From assembly GCA_023146255.1 (NCBI GenBank), contig JAGLCJ010000003.1, forward strand, positions 558,001 to 622,000: a stretch of 64,000 nucleotides of DNA, in the 5' to 3' direction. This DNA is from Alcanivoracaceae bacterium (GTDB lineage Bacteria > Pseudomonadota > Gammaproteobacteria > Pseudomonadales > Alcanivoracaceae). The notes beneath the pieces are model-generated. The model worked only from the letters and a program-made list of their open reading frames with translations, did not search any database and was not told where the DNA came from. The translations under genes were made by a program, and so were the position numbers. Shown here one piece after another: positions 26,858-35,069 of the stretch (its first letter is position 1; each line of letters opens with the position of its first letter).

Positions 26858-26936
26858 TCGTTTGGTGAGATCAGTGCTAAATAGTCTGCCTGCGAGATGC
26901 AGGTCACACTGTAAAAGTGGTTATTCGGGAATTGTC

Positions 26937-28007
26937 ATGAAAAAACTCATTTTGCGTCTTGGCGTCACTCTGCTTGTTCCGGGGTCTTTGACGGCCGCTG
27001 AAGTCATTGCGCCGAACGCTCCTTTGTTGACAGCCAATCTGTATCTGGATGTGGCTCGTGCCGGTACCCGCGTTGTGGCGGTGGGGGATCGCGGCTCCAT
27101 TATTTACACCGATGATGAAGGCGCCCACTGGCGCAAGGCGGAAAGCCCGACTGGCGTGCTGTTGACGGCAGTGTGTTTTTCCGATTCCCGCAACGGCTGG
27201 GCAGTGGGCCATGATGCCGTGGTGGTGGGAACCCGTGATGGTGGCTCCACCTGGCAGGTTCAGTATTCAGACGTTCTCGGTGCTGCTGATGAAGCTGAGG
27301 ACACTATGGCGGAGGAAGAAGATTTCTCCGACGAAGAGTACAGCGATGATTACTACGACGAAGACTACGATGACTTCGGCGAGGAGGAGCTGGCGGCAGA
27401 TACCAGTGGCGCACCATTACTGGATATCACCTGCATCAGCAAGGACCGTGCAGTGGCCGTGGGTGGCTATGGCTATCTGCTGGAAACTGCCAACGGTGGC
27501 AACAGCTGGAGCAAGGTTGTCGACCGAATGGATAACGAGAATGGCTGGCACCTGAATGCCATTGCTCATGTGCCGGGCAGCAATACCTTGATTGCAGCCG
27601 GTGAAAAAGGGCTGCTGTTCCGCTCCCGTGACAATGGTTTGTCCTGGAAGTCCTTGCAGAGCCCTTATGACGGCTCCTTCTTTGGCGTTACCGCGATGAA
27701 GGATGGCAGTGTGGTTGCCTACGGCCTGCAGGGAAACCTGTGGATCAGCCGGGATCAGGGTGACAGCTGGCGTCAGGTGCAGACAGGCGTGACTCGCGGC
27801 ATCAATGACGCCGCGCAGTTGGACGATGGCACCCTGGTGCTGGTTGGCGGCGCTGGCGTGGTGCTGGTCAGCCGTGACGGTGGTAACAGTGTTGCCCTGC
27901 AGTATTTGCAAGACCGTGAGTCGGTCTCCGCCGTCTTGCCGCTGACTGGCGGTGAGCTGGTCATGGTCGGCGATGCCGGCATCCGTGTGAAAAACGATAT
28001 TCGCTGA
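26937..28007 (+). CDS. YCF48-like beta-propeller protein with acidic insertion
   Basis: A 356-aa exported protein. The ATG at 26937 opens a signal peptide (KKLILRLGVTLLVPGSLTAAE). The rest is a series of BNR/YCF48 blades: GDRGSIIYTDDEGAHW, GTRDGGSTW, GYLLETANGGNSW, GLLFRSRDNGLSW, GNLWISRDQGDSW and VLVSRDGGNS. Between blades two and three, residues about 116-150, it carries a stretch of Asp, Glu and Tyr with almost no other residues (for example FSDEEYSDDYYDEDYDDF). YCF48-like proteins act as assembly or stability factors for membrane complexes; here the partner is likely the RND transporter that starts 10 nt downstream. The acidic loop could bind calcium or mimic nucleic acid, but that is speculation. 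Confidence 0.85.
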   Translation: MKKLILRLGVTLLVPGSLTAAEVIAPNAPLLTANLYLDVARAGTRVVAVGDRGSIIYTDDEGAHWRKAESPTGVLLTAVCFSDSRNGWAVGHDAVVVGTRDGGSTWQVQYSDVLGAADEAEDTMAEEEDFSDEEYSDDYYDEDYDDFGEEELAADTSGAPLLDITCISKDRAVAVGGYGYLLETANGGNSWSKVVDRMDNENGWHLNAIAHVPGSNTLIAAGEKGLLFRSRDNGLSWKSLQSPYDGSFFGVTAMKDGSVVAYGLQGNLWISRDQGDSWRQVQTGVTRGINDAAQLDDGTLVLVGGAGVVLVSRDGGNSVALQYLQDRESVSAVLPLTGGELVMVGDAGIRVKNDIR

Positions 28008-28017
28008 GGACACTCCG

Positions 28018-30420
28018 ATGGGTAATGCATTTTCCAGAGCTGTTTCCCGGGGACTGTTTTCAGTTCGGCCGGTTATTCTGCTGTTGTTCGCGGCGGCAAC
28101 TGTGTTTCTGGGCTATCAGGCCAGCCAAATCACGGTAAATACAGATGTACGCAAAATGGTGCCGTTGCAGCATCCGTACATCCAGAACTTTCTTGAGCAC
28201 CAGAACGACATTGATCTGGGTAATGATGTCCGCATCATTGTTTCTGATACCCGCCATGACGACATCTTCAATGATGAGTACATGCAGGTACTGAAGCTGA
28301 TTACTGATGATGTGTTCTCACTTCCCGGTGTTGACCCGTCGCGGATCAGCTCCCTGTGGACACCCGATGTGCGCTGGAATGAAGTCACTGAAGAGGGCTT
28401 TCAGGGCGGCGAAGTAATCCCGGGTGATTACGATGGCAATCAGGTTTCGCTGGATCTGTTGCGTACCAACGTACTGCGTTCCGGTCAGGTCGGCAGGCTG
28501 GTGGCGGATGATTTCCGTTCCACTATCGTCCACGCCAACTTGCTCGATGTGCTGTCTGAGGGCTCGGACGTTGATATTCCGACGCTGGCAGCTTCGCTGG
28601 AAGAAATCCGCAGCCGCTACGAAAGCGAGTATCCGTTTATCCGCATCCACATCATTGGTATCGCCAAGAAAGTCGGCGATGTGATGGCGGCGGCGCAGGA
28701 AGTGGCAACGTTCTTCTTTGTCATTCTTGCCTTGACCGCAGTGCTGTTGCTAATCGATACCCGTTCACTGCGCAGCTCCTTTGCTGTCGTGCTGTGCTCG
28801 TTTATTGCCGTTATCTGGCAGCTCGGTATCGTCACCATGCTCGGCTTCACCATTGATCCCTATTCAATGCTGGTGCCATTTCTGGTGTTTGCCATCGCTG
28901 TGAGCCATGGCGTGCAGATCGTCAATGGCTTCCTGAACAATCTGGCTGGCGATCTCGGCCCGCGTGAGGCAGCGTTGGCAACTCTGACGGTGCTGGTGGT
29001 GCCGGGCAGTGTGGCACTGGTCAGTGACGCGATCGGCTTCCTGACGCTTTACATGATTGATGTTGGCGTGATTCGCGAACTGGCGTTGTCTGCCAGTGTC
29101 GGTGTTGCTGTGGTGATTCTGACCAATCTTGTGATTGTGCCAATGGTGCTTTCCTACATTGGCTCCGGGCAAAAGGCGGTTGACAAGGTTGTCAGTCACT
29201 CCCAGTCCGATGGCCCGCTGGCAAAGATTTTTGTCCGCTTTACCCGGCCTGGTATGGCTGGAATATCTATCCTGATTGCAGTGATCGGTTACGGCGCCGG
29301 CATCTGGTACAGCAAGGACCTGAAAATCGGCGATCTGGATGTTGGCGCGCCGGAGCTTTGGCCGGACCCGTGTGTCGAGAAAGAGTGCGAGCGTGGCTAC
29401 AAGCCGAAAGACCGCTATCGCTATAACCATGACACCAATGTGCTGGTTTCCAACTATAGCGTCAGTGCCGACGTGCTGGTGGTGATGGGGGTAACGCCTC
29501 CGGAGGCATGCAACAGCTACGACGCCATGATGAAAGTAGATGATCTTTCCTGGAAGCTGCGCAACACCAAGGGTGTTCAGGAAGTGGTGTCGATCGCTTC
29601 GGTCACCAAGCTGATCAATGCCAACATGAACGAGGGCAGCCTGAAGTGGGCGGCGGTGTCGCGTGACCAGTTCGCGCTGAACAACGCCATGCGCTTTATG
29701 CCCAATTCGATGTTCAATCTGGATTGTAGCCTGACGCCGATTTATGTGTTCCTCGATGACCACAAGGCGGAGACGCTGGATCGGGTCACCGGCATGGTCG
29801 AGAAGTACATCGACAAGAACAACGACAAGGACATCATCGAGTTCAAGCTGGCGTCCGGTAATGCCGGTGTCGAAGCGGCCACCAACCAGACCATCGAGGC
29901 CAGCCAGTATCCGATGCTGGCACTGGTCTATGGTGTTGTGATTGTGCTTTGTCTGATGGCCTTCCGTTCGATCCGCGGCGTGCTCTGTATCATCATTCCG
30001 CTTGGTTTGACTTCGGTGCTGTGTCAGGCGTTGATGACCTATATGGGCATTGGCGTGAAGGTGGCGACGCTGCCGGTGATTGCGCTGGGCGTGGGTATCG
30101 GCGTCGATTACGGCATCTATATCTACAGCAAGCTGGCGGGTTATCTTGAAGACGGCATGGATCTGGAAGCGGCCTACCGGGAAACGCTGAAAACCACCGG
30201 TAAAGCGGTGGCCTTTACCGGTATCACGTTGGCACTGGGCGTGATTTTCTGGATCTTCTCGTCGATCAAGTTCCAGGCGGATATGGGCATCCTGCTGACC
30301 TTCATGTTCCTCTGGAACATGATTGGCGCGCTCTGGCTGCTGCCGGCACTGGCCCGATTCCTGCTCAAGCCGGATGAAGCTCGTGCCCGTGCCCGTGCCA
30401 AGGCGAGCAAGGCCCGATGA
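28018..30420 (+). CDS. MMPL/RND-family transporter
   Basis: An 800-aa inner-membrane protein with the doubled RND layout: one membrane helix near residues 20-38, a periplasmic domain, five or so helices between about 225 and 380, another helix near 420, a second periplasmic domain, and a final helix block from about 630 to 785. The N-terminal domain has FAVVLCSFIAVIWQLG and FAIAVSHGVQIVNGF; the second half has GVGIGVDYGIYIYSKL, the MMPL signature. Cysteines in the second periplasmic loop (PDPCVEKEC, EACNSYD) may form disulfides. No membrane-fusion protein or TolC partner is nearby, as usual for MMPL/HpnN-like lipid transporters. Cluster context suggests movement of a lipid between inner and outer membrane. 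Confidence 0.9.
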   Translation: MGNAFSRAVSRGLFSVRPVILLLFAAATVFLGYQASQITVNTDVRKMVPLQHPYIQNFLEHQNDIDLGNDVRIIVSDTRHDDIFNDEYMQVLKLITDDVFSLPGVDPSRISSLWTPDVRWNEVTEEGFQGGEVIPGDYDGNQVSLDLLRTNVLRSGQVGRLVADDFRSTIVHANLLDVLSEGSDVDIPTLAASLEEIRSRYESEYPFIRIHIIGIAKKVGDVMAAAQEVATFFFVILALTAVLLLIDTRSLRSSFAVVLCSFIAVIWQLGIVTMLGFTIDPYSMLVPFLVFAIAVSHGVQIVNGFLNNLAGDLGPREAALATLTVLVVPGSVALVSDAIGFLTLYMIDVGVIRELALSASVGVAVVILTNLVIVPMVLSYIGSGQKAVDKVVSHSQSDGPLAKIFVRFTRPGMAGISILIAVIGYGAGIWYSKDLKIGDLDVGAPELWPDPCVEKECERGYKPKDRYRYNHDTNVLVSNYSVSADVLVVMGVTPPEACNSYDAMMKVDDLSWKLRNTKGVQEVVSIASVTKLINANMNEGSLKWAAVSRDQFALNNAMRFMPNSMFNLDCSLTPIYVFLDDHKAETLDRVTGMVEKYIDKNNDKDIIEFKLASGNAGVEAATNQTIEASQYPMLALVYGVVIVLCLMAFRSIRGVLCIIIPLGLTSVLCQALMTYMGIGVKVATLPVIALGVGIGVDYGIYIYSKLAGYLEDGMDLEAAYRETLKTTGKAVAFTGITLALGVIFWIFSSIKFQADMGILLTFMFLWNMIGALWLLPALARFLLKPDEARARARAKASKAR

Positions 30421-30426
30421 GATTTG

Positions 30427-30446
30427 CCGGCCCCCGCGGGGGCCGG
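30427..30446 (+). terminator. Hairpin after the RND transporter gene
   Basis: A perfect GC-only palindrome, CCGGCCCCC, GC, GGGGGCCGG, starting 6 nt after the stop codon, followed by TTCAGTTACTGGTTTTG. It likely ends the envelope cluster transcript. Confidence 0.7.
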
Positions 30447-30519
30447 TTCAGTTACTGGTTTTGTCTTTCGGGGGTGCGGCGCGGTTAATGCGGACGTGCA
30501 GTGCGCCCCTTCCTTTCCC

Positions 30520-30525
30520 TATAAT
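30520..30525 (+). promoter_or_regulatory. -10 box of the pyrD promoter
   Basis: A perfect TATAAT lies 25 bp before the pyrD ATG. No good -35 box stands 16-18 bp upstream, so an extended or activator-aided promoter is possible. Confidence 0.45.
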
Positions 30526-30550
30526 GCGCGCCACCTGATGAGGTGCCGCC

Positions 30551-31552
30551 ATGCTCTATGAAGTAGCCCGCCCGTTTCTGTTTGCCCTTTCCGGGGAGCA
30601 ATCCCACGATCTGACACTGGCCATGCTGCGCCGCGGTGCCGGGCATCTGTGGCCCGGCTGTGTGCCGGCCAAACCGGTCAGGGTCATGGGCATTGATTTC
30701 CCCAATCCGGTCGGCCTTGCCGCCGGGCTCGACAAGAACGGCGACTGTATTCGCGGGCTGGCTGCGCTCGGCTTCGGTTTTCTTGAAATCGGCACGGTGA
30801 CGCCACGTCCGCAGCCCGGCAACCCCAAACCCCGGTTATTCCGCTTGCCACCGGCAAGAGCGTTGATCAACCGCATGGGATTCAACAATCAGGGCCTGGA
30901 TTACCTCATGCGCTCGGTTGAGCAGAGTCGTTATGACGGTGTGCTTGGTATCAACATCGGTAAAAACTTCGACACCCCGGTTGAGCGTGCGGTTGATGAC
31001 TACCTGCTCTGCCTGCAGCGCGTGCATCAGGCGGCCACCTATGTGGTCGTGAATATCTCCTCGCCGAACACCCCTGGCCTGCGTACCTTGCAGCATGGTG
31101 ATGCGTTGGAAACCCTGCTATCTACGCTGCGCGAAGCGCAGACCCGTCTGGATCAGAAAAGTGGTCGTCGGGTGCCGTTGCTGATCAAGATCGCCCCGGA
31201 CAACGACGTTGAAGCCATGAATGCCATGGCGCAGTCCTTTATCCGTCATGAAATGGATGGCGTGATTGTTGGCAACACCACGTTGTCGCGGGTCGGCGTC
31301 GAAGGGCTGCGGCATGGCAACGAGGCAGGCGGCCTGAGTGGCGCACCGCTGAAGCCGCTGGCCGACCAGGCACTGGATGCCATGGTCCGGGCGCTGGATG
31401 GCAAGCTGCCGGTAATCGGCGTGGGCGGAATTCTCAGCGGCGCGGATGTCGCGGACAAACAACGTCTCGGTGCCAGTCTGGTGCAGATATACAGCGGCTT
31501 GATTTATCGCGGCCCGGGCCTGATTGCCGAATCCGTGAAGGCATGGCGCTAA
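30551..31552 (+). CDS. pyrD: Dihydroorotate dehydrogenase (quinone), class 2
   Basis: A 333-aa FMN enzyme that oxidises dihydroorotate to orotate in pyrimidine synthesis and passes electrons to ubiquinone at the inner membrane. The N-terminal helix region (MLYEVARPFLFALSGEQSHDL) is the class 2 membrane-associating extension. Motifs include FPNPVGLAAGLDKNGD, FGFLEIGTVTPRPQPGNP, the catalytic-serine loop VVNISSPNTPGLR and the FMN phosphate site GVGGI. GAGG precedes the ATG. It is convergent with rmf, as in Pseudomonas, with a repeat element and terminator between them. Confidence 0.96.
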   Translation: MLYEVARPFLFALSGEQSHDLTLAMLRRGAGHLWPGCVPAKPVRVMGIDFPNPVGLAAGLDKNGDCIRGLAALGFGFLEIGTVTPRPQPGNPKPRLFRLPPARALINRMGFNNQGLDYLMRSVEQSRYDGVLGINIGKNFDTPVERAVDDYLLCLQRVHQAATYVVVNISSPNTPGLRTLQHGDALETLLSTLREAQTRLDQKSGRRVPLLIKIAPDNDVEAMNAMAQSFIRHEMDGVIVGNTTLSRVGVEGLRHGNEAGGLSGAPLKPLADQALDAMVRALDGKLPVIGVGGILSGADVADKQRLGASLVQIYSGLIYRGPGLIAESVKAWR

Positions 31553-31555
31553 CCT

Positions 31556-31604
31556 GTAGGAGCGGCTGATCAGCCGCGATTCGCCGTCGATCGACGGCTC
31601 CTAC
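31556..31604. repeat. REP/BIME-like composite palindromic element after pyrD
   Basis: A 49-bp symmetrical element: GTAGGAG at the left end and CTCCTAC at the right, enclosing two perfect 16-bp palindromes, GCGGCTGATCAGCCGC (31562-31577) and GCCGTCGATCGACGGC (31583-31598). It starts 4 nt after the pyrD stop. Its head matches the shorter copy at 5720-5740. It may also help end pyrD and rmf transcripts. Confidence 0.7.
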
Positions 31605-31625
31605 GAGTTGTTCAGCGGTTCGCTT

Positions 31626-31653
31626 AAAAAGGAAAGGGCCCTGGAGGGGCCCT
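31626..31653 (-). terminator. Rho-independent terminator of rmf
   Basis: Read on the minus strand: AGGGCCC, loop CTCCA, GGGCCCT, then TTCCTTTTT. It lies about 50 nt beyond the rmf stop codon. Confidence 0.85.
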
Positions 31654-31704
31654 GTGTAGGCGCCGGAGCGCCCGGTTCCTCCTTACGGAGTCCTTGTGGC
31701 GGCG

Positions 31705-31911
31705 TTAAACAATGTCCTTCAGGTTGTGGACACTGGCAACGCCGACATAACCGTTGAGATGATCGACGCGGCCCTCACGCCAGCCGCTGATCCAGTTAAA
31801 TCGGGGAGTGGTGGAACCAAAAGGGCAGATATCCTGGGATTTGCCTTGCAGACCTGCCTGGTAACCACGGGTGTAGGCACGGGTATCGCGATCTCTCTTC
31901 TGTCTTTTCAT
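31705..31911 (-). CDS. rmf: Ribosome modulation factor
   Basis: A 68-aa basic protein beginning MKRQKRDRDTRAYTRGYQAG, then CPF and GGWRE-like ISGWREGR, a clear match to RMF, which turns 70S ribosomes into inactive 100S dimers in stationary phase. The ATG at 31911 follows GAGAGGAAA; an upstream 21-codon extension of the frame is discarded because RMF proteins start at MKRQKRD. It is longer than E. coli RMF (55 aa) by a C-terminal tail. Convergent with pyrD and upstream of rlmKL in the opposite direction, the same order as in Pseudomonas. Confidence 0.95.
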   Translation of the reverse strand: MKRQKRDRDTRAYTRGYQAGLQGKSQDICPFGSTTPRFNWISGWREGRVDHLNGYVGVASVHNLKDIV

Positions 31912-32205
31912 CGAGTGTTTCCTCTCGTTTGGGGCGGTGGTGCTACACCGGAGTGTGGTGCCACCGGGGGACATCAGGTTCGCTTTAACAGTTGGCGCAG
32001 GGCACAGCGGGCGATTCCATGGTCCGCCAAAGACCCCGACACAACCTCAGTATCGGAACCATGGCGGAGCCTGTCGAATATCGAGTTGCGATATACAGGC
32101 GTACCATTAGCAGCATGCTTCATATTGGCCGCCGTTGAGATAGTTGTCGCAACTGCTTGATATGATCTGTATCTGGTTGATTAGCAGCCTATTTGGAGAT
32201 GGATT

Positions 32206-34317
32206 GTGGAAATGGTGATCACCTGTATGCCCGGTTTGGGCGAGTTGTTGCGCCGGGAGCTGATCACTTTGGGGGTTACGGCGGGTGAGGGCAGTGCTGC
32301 GGCATTGCAGGTCGATATATCTGTCGAACAGGCGCTGAGCATTTGCCTGCGTTCACGCATTGCCGAGCGCGTTCTGGTGCCGGTTGTCAGCGTCGAGGTG
32401 GGTCCCCACGAAGCCCCGGTTGCACTGGCGGCGGCACTATCTGCTGAGCATCTGACCGCTGCGCCGGCCCTGAACGTCCATGCTGATCACGAGGCCGGGG
32501 TGCGCGGCGATAGCCGGGTCAGCGGCAGTGTCTTCGCCCGCTCCCTGAACAGGCCATTACCACTGAGTCGTGAGACTCGTGGCGCGCTGTGCCTGCGTCT
32601 GTTGATCGGCGAACAGCGTTCGCGATTATTTGTTGACCTCTGTGGTGAGCCGCTCAGCCGCCGCGGCTATCGCCTGCAAGGTGGCGCAGCACCGCTGCGC
32701 GAGACGCTGGCAGCGGCCATGTTGCTGGCGGCGCAGTGGCAGCCGGACGAGGAAACCGGCCACTGGCCAGCGCTGGTGGACCCGTTCAGTGGCAGCGGAA
32801 CGGTACTGATTGAGGCCGCCTTGCTGGCCAGCCGTCGAGCCCCGGGCTTGATGCGTGATGAGTTTGCCTTGCATTACTGGAGCGAATTCAACCCGCAGCT
32901 CTGGCAGGCACTGCGGCAGCAGGCTGAGGCGGAAGTGGTTGTGCCGCAGGGGCTATCGCTAAAGGGGTTCGATGCCGATGACACGGTTCAGCGTCAGGCC
33001 CGGGCCAATGCCGAACGGGCCGGCGTCGCCAACCTGATTCATTTCGAGCGGCGTGAGCTCGGCCAGCTGAAGAAACGCGATTTTCCCACTGCGGGCATGG
33101 TGGTGACCAACCCGCCCTGGGGTGAGAGGCTTGAGGATAAGGCCAGGGCCGGTTGGCTGATGAATGGTCTGGCCCATCTGCTCGCCAACGAAGCGAAGGG
33201 CTGGACCGCCACAGTGCTGGGCAGCGACGTTGAGGTGCTCGATCGTAGTGGCGCCGAAACGCTGGAGCAGTGGAAGGTGCTGAATGGCGCAGTGACCGGC
33301 TTTGTCCGACGTTTGCGGCCGGTGCGACGGGCACCGACGCGGCCGTTGCTCAGTGGTGAGCCGGCATTCGAATTGCCGCCGGAAGCGCAGGCTTTCGCCA
33401 ACCGGCTGCGTAAAAACGGCAAGCAGCTGAAACGCTGGCTGGAAACCGAATCAGTACAGTGTTACCGGCTTTATGACCGGGATTTACCAGAGTTCAATGT
33501 GTCGGTGGATGTCTACGCCGACAAGGTACTGGTGCAGGAATTCGCCGCGCCGAAAACGGTGGATGAAAAGGCCGCCGAGCACAGACGCATGCTGGCCGTA
33601 TCGGCGGTGCGAGCGGTGATGGGAGCACATCGCGAGCAGGTTTTCCTGCGTACCCGGGCGCGACAAAAGGGCGCCAGTCAGTACCAGAAGCTGGGTCAGC
33701 GACGCGACCTGATGGTGGTGCAGGAAGGGAATGCCAGATTGCTGGTGGATCTTCGTGCCTATCTGGATACCGGGCTGTTTCTCGATCATCGACCGGTACG
33801 ACTGCGCCTTGGTCAGGAGGCCACTGGCAAACGGTTTCTGAACCTGTTCGGGTATACCGGTGCGGCCACCATTCAGGCAGCAGTGGGTGGCGCCCGTCAG
33901 TCAGTGACGGTGGACGCTTCCAACAACTATCTGCAGTGGGCCGGCGAGAATCTGGCGCTGAACGGATTTTCCACGTTGCGCCACCGTCTTGAACGTGGCG
34001 ATGTGATGAGCTGGCTGGCGGATTGTCGCGAGCAATTCGATCTGGTGTTCTGTGATCCGCCAACCTTTTCCAACAGCAAAAGTCGTGATGATTTCGTTGT
34101 CCAGCGCGATCATGTTGAGCTGATCCGGCGTATCATGCGTCGCCTTGAGCCGGGTGGAGTGCTGTATTTTTCCTGTAATTTCCGTCGTTTTGAGCTGGAT
34201 GCGGAGATTCGGCGCTGGTATCAGGTAGAGGATCTGAGTCGTGGCAGCATTCCACCGGATTTTCAGCGCCATCAGGATATTCACCACCTGTTCTCGATCC
34301 GTCATGGAGAAGCCTGA
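32206..34317 (+). CDS. rlmL: Bifunctional 23S rRNA methyltransferase (m2G2445 / m7G2069)
   Basis: A 703-aa fusion enzyme, equal in length to E. coli RlmKL (702 aa). The N-terminal half has a THUMP RNA-binding region and a methyltransferase with VDPFSGSGTVLIEAAL and NPPWGERL, which would make m2G2445. The C-terminal half has a second Rossmann domain with NLFGYTGAATIQAAVGGA and DPPTFSNSK, which would make m7G2069. The GTG at 32206 is chosen over the ATG two codons on because GGAG stands 7 nt upstream of it. The next small gene starts in its stop codon (TGATG). Confidence 0.95.
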   Translation: MEMVITCMPGLGELLRRELITLGVTAGEGSAAALQVDISVEQALSICLRSRIAERVLVPVVSVEVGPHEAPVALAAALSAEHLTAAPALNVHADHEAGVRGDSRVSGSVFARSLNRPLPLSRETRGALCLRLLIGEQRSRLFVDLCGEPLSRRGYRLQGGAAPLRETLAAAMLLAAQWQPDEETGHWPALVDPFSGSGTVLIEAALLASRRAPGLMRDEFALHYWSEFNPQLWQALRQQAEAEVVVPQGLSLKGFDADDTVQRQARANAERAGVANLIHFERRELGQLKKRDFPTAGMVVTNPPWGERLEDKARAGWLMNGLAHLLANEAKGWTATVLGSDVEVLDRSGAETLEQWKVLNGAVTGFVRRLRPVRRAPTRPLLSGEPAFELPPEAQAFANRLRKNGKQLKRWLETESVQCYRLYDRDLPEFNVSVDVYADKVLVQEFAAPKTVDEKAAEHRRMLAVSAVRAVMGAHREQVFLRTRARQKGASQYQKLGQRRDLMVVQEGNARLLVDLRAYLDTGLFLDHRPVRLRLGQEATGKRFLNLFGYTGAATIQAAVGGARQSVTVDASNNYLQWAGENLALNGFSTLRHRLERGDVMSWLADCREQFDLVFCDPPTFSNSKSRDDFVVQRDHVELIRRIMRRLEPGGVLYFSCNFRRFELDAEIRRWYQVEDLSRGSIPPDFQRHQDIHHLFSIRHGEA

Positions 34318-34547
34318 TGCAGGCAGAGCTGCTGACCACTGCCGGCTGCCATCTCTGTGATCAGGCGTTGGCAGTGATCCAATACGCCGCGCCGACGCTG
34401 GAGCTGACGCTCACGGATATTGCCGAAGATGACGATCTGATTGCCCGATACGGCGAGAAAATCCCGGTTTTGCGGATGGCAAATACCGAGCTTTGCTGGC
34501 CCTTTGGCTTGCTTGACGTGCGTGCATTGGTGGGCGGTCAGCGATAA
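34317..34547 (+). CDS. Glutaredoxin-like protein (DUF836 type), 76 aa
   Basis: A small thioredoxin-fold protein with the redox pair in TTAGCHLCDQA near residues 11-14 and a cis-proline segment KIPVLR near residue 49. It matches the short glutaredoxin-like family (DUF836) often next to rlmKL in gammaproteobacteria. Its ATG overlaps the rlmKL stop by one base. Its 3' end overlaps the convergent gene below by 10 nt. The redox partner is not known. Confidence 0.85.
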   Translation: MQAELLTTAGCHLCDQALAVIQYAAPTLELTLTDIAEDDDLIARYGEKIPVLRMANTELCWPFGLLDVRALVGGQR

Positions 34548-34984
34548 ATCTTCTGGAACCCGCCCGGACTGAAGCCATTCATGCGTTTGTCGCCGACCAG
34601 AATGACCGGCACTCCTCTGGCGCCGAGCGCGTCGTACTCACGTTTGGCCCGGGGATCCTTCTCGATGTCGTACTCGACGAATGCAATCTTCTGGTTGCGA
34701 AAATACTCCCGCGCTTTCTTGCAGTAGCTACACCAGTCAGTTGAGTACATGACGACCTTGCTGGTGCGCCGGGCCGGGTTGTCAAAATTGATGTTCTTGA
34801 CGCTTTCGTAGCTGACACTTTCGTAGGTATTGACCCGGATGGTGACACTTTCTGCTGTTTCCCGTTGCTCGGGATTGTCACCGAAGTGGACCCGCCCCTC
34901 GGCATCGGTCCAGCGGTAGATTTCGGCGTGAGCAATCAGAGCCGACAGCAGCAGCGCCACAATGATGAGTGCGTGTTTCGGCAT
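34538..34984 (-). CDS. Exported DUF4124-glutaredoxin protein
   Basis: A 148-aa protein with a signal peptide (KHALIIVALLLSALIAHAE), a DUF4124 beta segment (IYRWTDAEGRVHFGDNP, residues about 22-38), and a C-terminal glutaredoxin domain from about residue 73 with MYSTDWCSYCKKAREYF as the active site and GVPVILVG as the cis-Pro loop. It would act on thiols in the periplasm or at the membrane. The gene converges on the DUF836 gene, overlapping by 10 nt; both are thioredoxin-fold proteins but not obviously homologous. Confidence 0.85.
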   Translation of the reverse strand: MPKHALIIVALLLSALIAHAEIYRWTDAEGRVHFGDNPEQRETAESVTIRVNTYESVSYESVKNINFDNPARRTSKVVMYSTDWCSYCKKAREYFRNQKIAFVEYDIEKDPRAKREYDALGARGVPVILVGDKRMNGFSPGGFQKIYR

Positions 34985-35069
34985 GACTGTCCGGCCTGCT
35001 GCGAGGGATACAGGTAAGATTCTACATGCAGACGGCGTGATTGCCGATATCTGTAAGGCGGCTCCGCAC

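Noticed and set aside
24652..26907. 751-codon minus-strand open frame opposite the lipase gene
   Set aside because: The plus-strand frame has a lipoprotein signal and a complete serine-hydrolase motif set; the antisense frame is Arg/Gln/His-rich with no domain, an effect of GC-rich codon bias.
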